This document shows positions 61,560 to 64,000 of a stretch of 64,000 nt of DNA, piece by piece. The position numbers and the translations under genes are program-made. The DNA is from Hyaloperonospora brassicae. Taxonomy: Eukaryota > Oomycota > Peronosporomycetes > Peronosporales > Peronosporaceae. Numbering within the stretch: position 1 is the stretch's first letter; every line of letters starts with the position of its first letter. The DNA is taken from positions 62,001 through 126,000 of the forward strand of contig CANTFL010001484.1 in assembly GCA_947650285.1 (NCBI GenBank), in the 5' to 3' direction. The notes beneath the pieces were generated by a model. It had not been told where the DNA came from. It worked only from the letters and a program-made list of their open reading frames with translations, and did no database searches.

Positions 61560-62713
61560 AGGACGACACGAAATAAAGCGTCGGAATGAACAGTAGAACG
61601 ACCGCAGCCCTATAAACGCGAATGAATGCCACGCGGGTCCATGTTGCCCTACCTCGTCTCCATGTCACGCCACAGAAGACTCTTGCGCCAGTGTTACGAC
61701 TCTCGAAGGGTGTGCCGTCCGGTGGATCGCGGACTCCACGACGTGCGACGAAACCCTAGCGTCACAGGCCGCGAGGTGCTGGCATTGATCAGCTTTCGCA
61801 CTGCCTTTTTGAAGTTTTGCTTGGGCGGGAGATCTCGACCGTCGATGCTGTGGAGAATATCGCCCACGTCGACGAGTGTGGACTTCAGCGCTTGTCCTGG
61901 TCCGATGCTTTTCACGTAGACCACGAGCGTGTCGTGGCTGTTTGCGTCTTCGTAGCAGCCGAAGACGATGCCTAACTTTCCTTCGCTCCAGAGAATGCTA
62001 TACGCCGATCCGAATGTCGCTTCTCGGTCGTCTGTGGACCCATCGTCAGTGGTGGCGGTGACCGTGTGCAACAACGTCGGCAGACCCGTCGGCTGAGAAC
62101 GCAACAAAGCGTCTCGTCGGCGAAAGCGCAGCACAGCGGGTTTCGACGCGGCTCCGAGAAGAGTGCGCAGTTCCTCTGCCTTCAGCCCAAAGGTGCGCCA
62201 GTTGTTGATCGACACGAACGAGTGTCCTACAGCGTCAGGCGGCAGACCGAGCGTGGACTCCTTGAGGATCTGGTGGACGATCGGGTACCGACGTCGGGTC
62301 GACATTCCGTTCGTCTTGTCCTTTGACGCTGACTGGCGTTCGCTGTCGTACGGCATGTCTAGTTTCAGTCCAAGCCGCGTCGATGTCCAGACGACCTCGT
62401 ACTCGTACTGCTCGCGTGCGGACGACGCTGGGTCGGGACACCGATGCGGCGCTGCTGAGGTCGTGGCCAGTGTTTGGTGGGCGTCTCCATGAAGCTCGAT
62501 CCCGTCTGAACCTGGGACGTCTGGGCTGGCCGATGACGACGTAGAGATGACGCTGCACTGAGACTCGCTGCTGTCGTCGCTGGCGGCATTGGATAGCAGA
62601 GGACGAAAGACGAGTGTCACGGGCTTTGGCAGTGTCAACAGGTCCTGGCAGAGGTCGTCGAGCGAGCAAGCTTCGACTTGGACACCGTTGATCGAGGAGA
62701 GCTGGAATCCGTG
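61021..62713. repeat. inverted duplication, right arm (about 1.69 kb)
   Basis: Reverse complement of 55908-57600. Differences seen include Pro for Ala near the PDZ C-terminus (SWSPRSTG), GGTGG/GATAGT changes near 61287, microsatellite length, and several changes at the outer edge near 61021-61040. The arms enclose the unique body of the 757-aa gene (about 3.4 kb). Confidence 0.92.
61027..61152 (+). pseudogene. duplicated C-terminal fragment of the 757-aa protein
   Basis: Codes for the last ~41 residues (NSSAVHTLARCNNDLVKLKE ... DRITPKW, stop) with one change (KSN for KIN). Upstream, weak similarity continues for a few codons (AERLLQ against ETQRLLQ) but out of frame. It is a fragment without a start. 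Confidence 0.85.
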
Positions 62714-62839
62714 ATGGAGGGGTCCGTTGGGGTATAATGTGGTAGTACAATTAAATGTGAGTCTTAAATGTGAGTGGAATTCTGGGCTAGAAAACGCCGC
62801 TGCATGATTGTCATTGACTTGCAAGTGTAAGCTCGACAT
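61694..62839 (-). CDS. truncated duplicate of the PDZ-repeat gene with a new N-terminus
   Basis: An intact frame of 381 aa from ATG 62839. The last 339 residues equal the C-terminal half of the 54825-56927 protein (half of repeat 3, then repeats 4 and 5), starting at the duplication edge 62713. The first 42 residues (MSSLHLQVNDNHAAAF...) come from unrelated flanking DNA. The frame crosses the breakpoint without a stop, so a chimeric protein is possible if a promoter exists. It may equally be a transcriptionally silent fragment. Confidence 0.5.
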   Translation of the reverse strand: MSSLHLQVNDNHAAAFSSPEFHSHLRLTFNCTTTLYPNGPLHHGFQLSSINGVQVEACSLDDLCQDLLTLPKPVTLVFRPLLSNAASDDSSESQCSVISTSSSASPDVPGSDGIELHGDAHQTLATTSAAPHRCPDPASSAREQYEYEVVWTSTRLGLKLDMPYDSERQSASKDKTNGMSTRRRYPIVHQILKESTLGLPPDAVGHSFVSINNWRTFGLKAEELRTLLGAASKPAVLRFRRRDALLRSQPTGLPTLLHTVTATTDDGSTDDREATFGSAYSILWSEGKLGIVFGCYEDANSHDTLVVYVKSIGPGQALKSTLVDVGDILHSIDGRDLPPKQNFKKAVRKLINASTSRPVTLGFRRTSWSPRSTGRHTLRES

Positions 62840-63234
62840 TGGGTATGTTGTTTGTGAGGTATTGTTTTTAATTCTCCCAATATAATCCAGTCCATTGCTA
62901 TTACGTCGATATATGAATGAACATGGGATCCGTTAACGCATCAAAAGACGTCTCAGCCAAAACAATTAGTTTTGCACAAAATGCTGCTTTATTTCACAAG
63001 CTGTCAGAAGGAATAGATTGGTTGGACTTTTTTATCCGCTGCGCGTCGCATTTAGCTGAAGTGTGCGCCATGAAATCGACCCATCCATCCATCCATCCAT
63101 CACACTTTTCTTCCGGCCGACACAATTGATCAGGTCGGCCCGTTGGATGAAGAAGATCCGCTTTTTCGAATTCGAGCGCCGCCACACCATAGCTTGATAA
63201 ATGATACAATCTTTCGAATCAAAAACTCGATAGC
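62840..63234. other. intergenic region with ATCC microsatellite
   Basis: AT-richer DNA between the duplication and the next gene. The run (CATC/ATCC)5 lies at 63081-63101. The promoter of the following plus-strand gene should be here. I see no gene. Confidence 0.5.
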
Positions 63235-64000
63235 ATGCCAAGTCGCGAGGAGAACCGGAAGGCAGCAAAAGAGCTGCTCGCTCGCTGCGCCGAGGAGGGC
63301 GTAAAGGTCCCAACGGTGCGTGCGTGCGTGCGTCTGTAGCTTTCGCATGTATCCTGTACAGACGTTGCAGTGCCTTTGTATTGATCTGATACAGTGTTCG
63401 CCGTCGTACAGAACGCCGTCAATGCCGCCGTCGAAGCTGGTACAATGCTCAATGCCACGCGCGAACAGGTGAAGCAACAGAAGTAGCAGTCATTGATCAC
63501 GAAAGTGTAGTCGATTTGAATCTCACGCATGATATGGAATGGCAGGACGAGTTTCGACTGGACGCAGCACTGCAGGTGGGCCATAAAGACTGTTGCATTG
63601 TCTCACCTCTATGGTATTGCTCACGCTCACCTTTTTTTACTATACAGGAAATGATCAAGAAGTTTGGAACGAAGAAGCCCGTATCTTCTAAGAAAGTGGT
63701 GGAGAAGGCAAAAACGAAGCGTCACGTCAGTGCGAAGACAGAGAGCAAGACAGCGACGCGGGGCAAAAAGCGCAAGAGCGATGACGTTGGAGACGAAGGT
63801 GAGGGGGACGAAGACGAGAAAAAAACGGTCAAGAAGCCCCGAAGTAAGGCCGAAGCTACATGCGAAGCGAACCAGAAGCTGGCTGACGCGTTTGCAGAGC
63901 TTTCGGGCTTTGAGTTCAAGCGCGGGGAAAGGTTTAAGGGCGGCACTTGGTCCAAGGTGGCCAAGGCCATTCGCGACTGCGAGTCGGTTCTCACGTGTGG
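63235..64000 (+). CDS. DNA polymerase beta-like protein, 5' part (cut by window end)
   Basis: Exons: 63235 to a donor in a GTGC run (63316-63333), 63395-63468, 63546-63575, 63648-beyond 64000. Phases agree if the donor is 63320 or 63332. The protein begins MPSREENRKAAKELLARCAE. It then has a helical segment (VFAVVQNAVNAAVEAGTMLN), a Lys-rich acidic/basic linker (KKRKSDDVGDEGEGDEDEKK) with possible nuclear signals, and from about 63880 ADAFAELSGFEFKRGERFKG followed by GTWSKVAKAIRDCE. That last segment matches the start of the 8-kDa helix-hairpin-helix domain of family X polymerases (pol beta/lambda). The polymerase domain, if present, lies outside. It is likely a DNA repair (gap filling) protein of the nucleus. 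Confidence 0.65.

Overview
The window looks like nuclear DNA of an oomycete (Peronosporales-like: Phytophthora or a downy mildew). The host genes carry few, short GT-AG introns (about 43-90 bp). They sit in compact GC-rich islands at both ends, separated by a large region of nested, decayed Ty3/Gypsy retrotransposons of the oomycete type. No bacterial operon, CRISPR array or rRNA/tRNA gene was recognised. The species is inferred from gene and repeat style only.

Layout. 0-3.9 kb: a minus-strand Gypsy gag remnant, a solo LTR with a 5-bp target duplication, and the 3' end of a decayed non-LTR (LINE) element. 4.6-7.6 kb: a housekeeping island with cytosolic tryptophanyl-tRNA synthetase (one intron) and zinc-type porphobilinogen synthase, both on the minus strand. 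7.6-13.0 kb: gene-poor DNA with GATC-rich degenerate repeats and a broken gag of a second Gypsy lineage.

13.6-41.1 kb is the most striking part. Four copies of one Gypsy element are arranged as + / - / + / -, two tail-to-tail pairs around a 753-bp spacer. The second pair is the reverse complement of the first, so the region is a near-perfect inverted repeat with arms of about 12.7 kb. A 100-N gap lies in the central part. All copies that cover the sites share the same defects: a stop after the protease DCGA motif, a 1-nt deletion in the reverse transcriptase YFDD box, and Asn in place of the first integrase Asp. Every copy also carries a long antisense reading frame between pol and the 3' LTR, ending in a charged coiled-coil-like protein segment. 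This antisense additional gene and the giant palindrome are the two main things to follow up. An assembly artefact must be excluded for the palindrome.

41.1-50.4 kb: a second, chromodomain-bearing Gypsy lineage with two RNase H segments and an internal inversion, an older gag relic, and a second solo LTR with its own target duplication. 50.4-64 kb: a gene island with a six-exon WD40 protein carrying an N-terminal PIP-like motif, a multi-exon minus-strand gene of unknown function, a five-repeat PDZ-like protein, an unrecognised 757-aa protein with a possible C2HC zinc site, and the 5' part of a DNA polymerase beta-like gene. This island contains a 1.7-kb inverted duplication that copied the 3' halves of two convergent genes, leaving a truncated but open PDZ gene copy.
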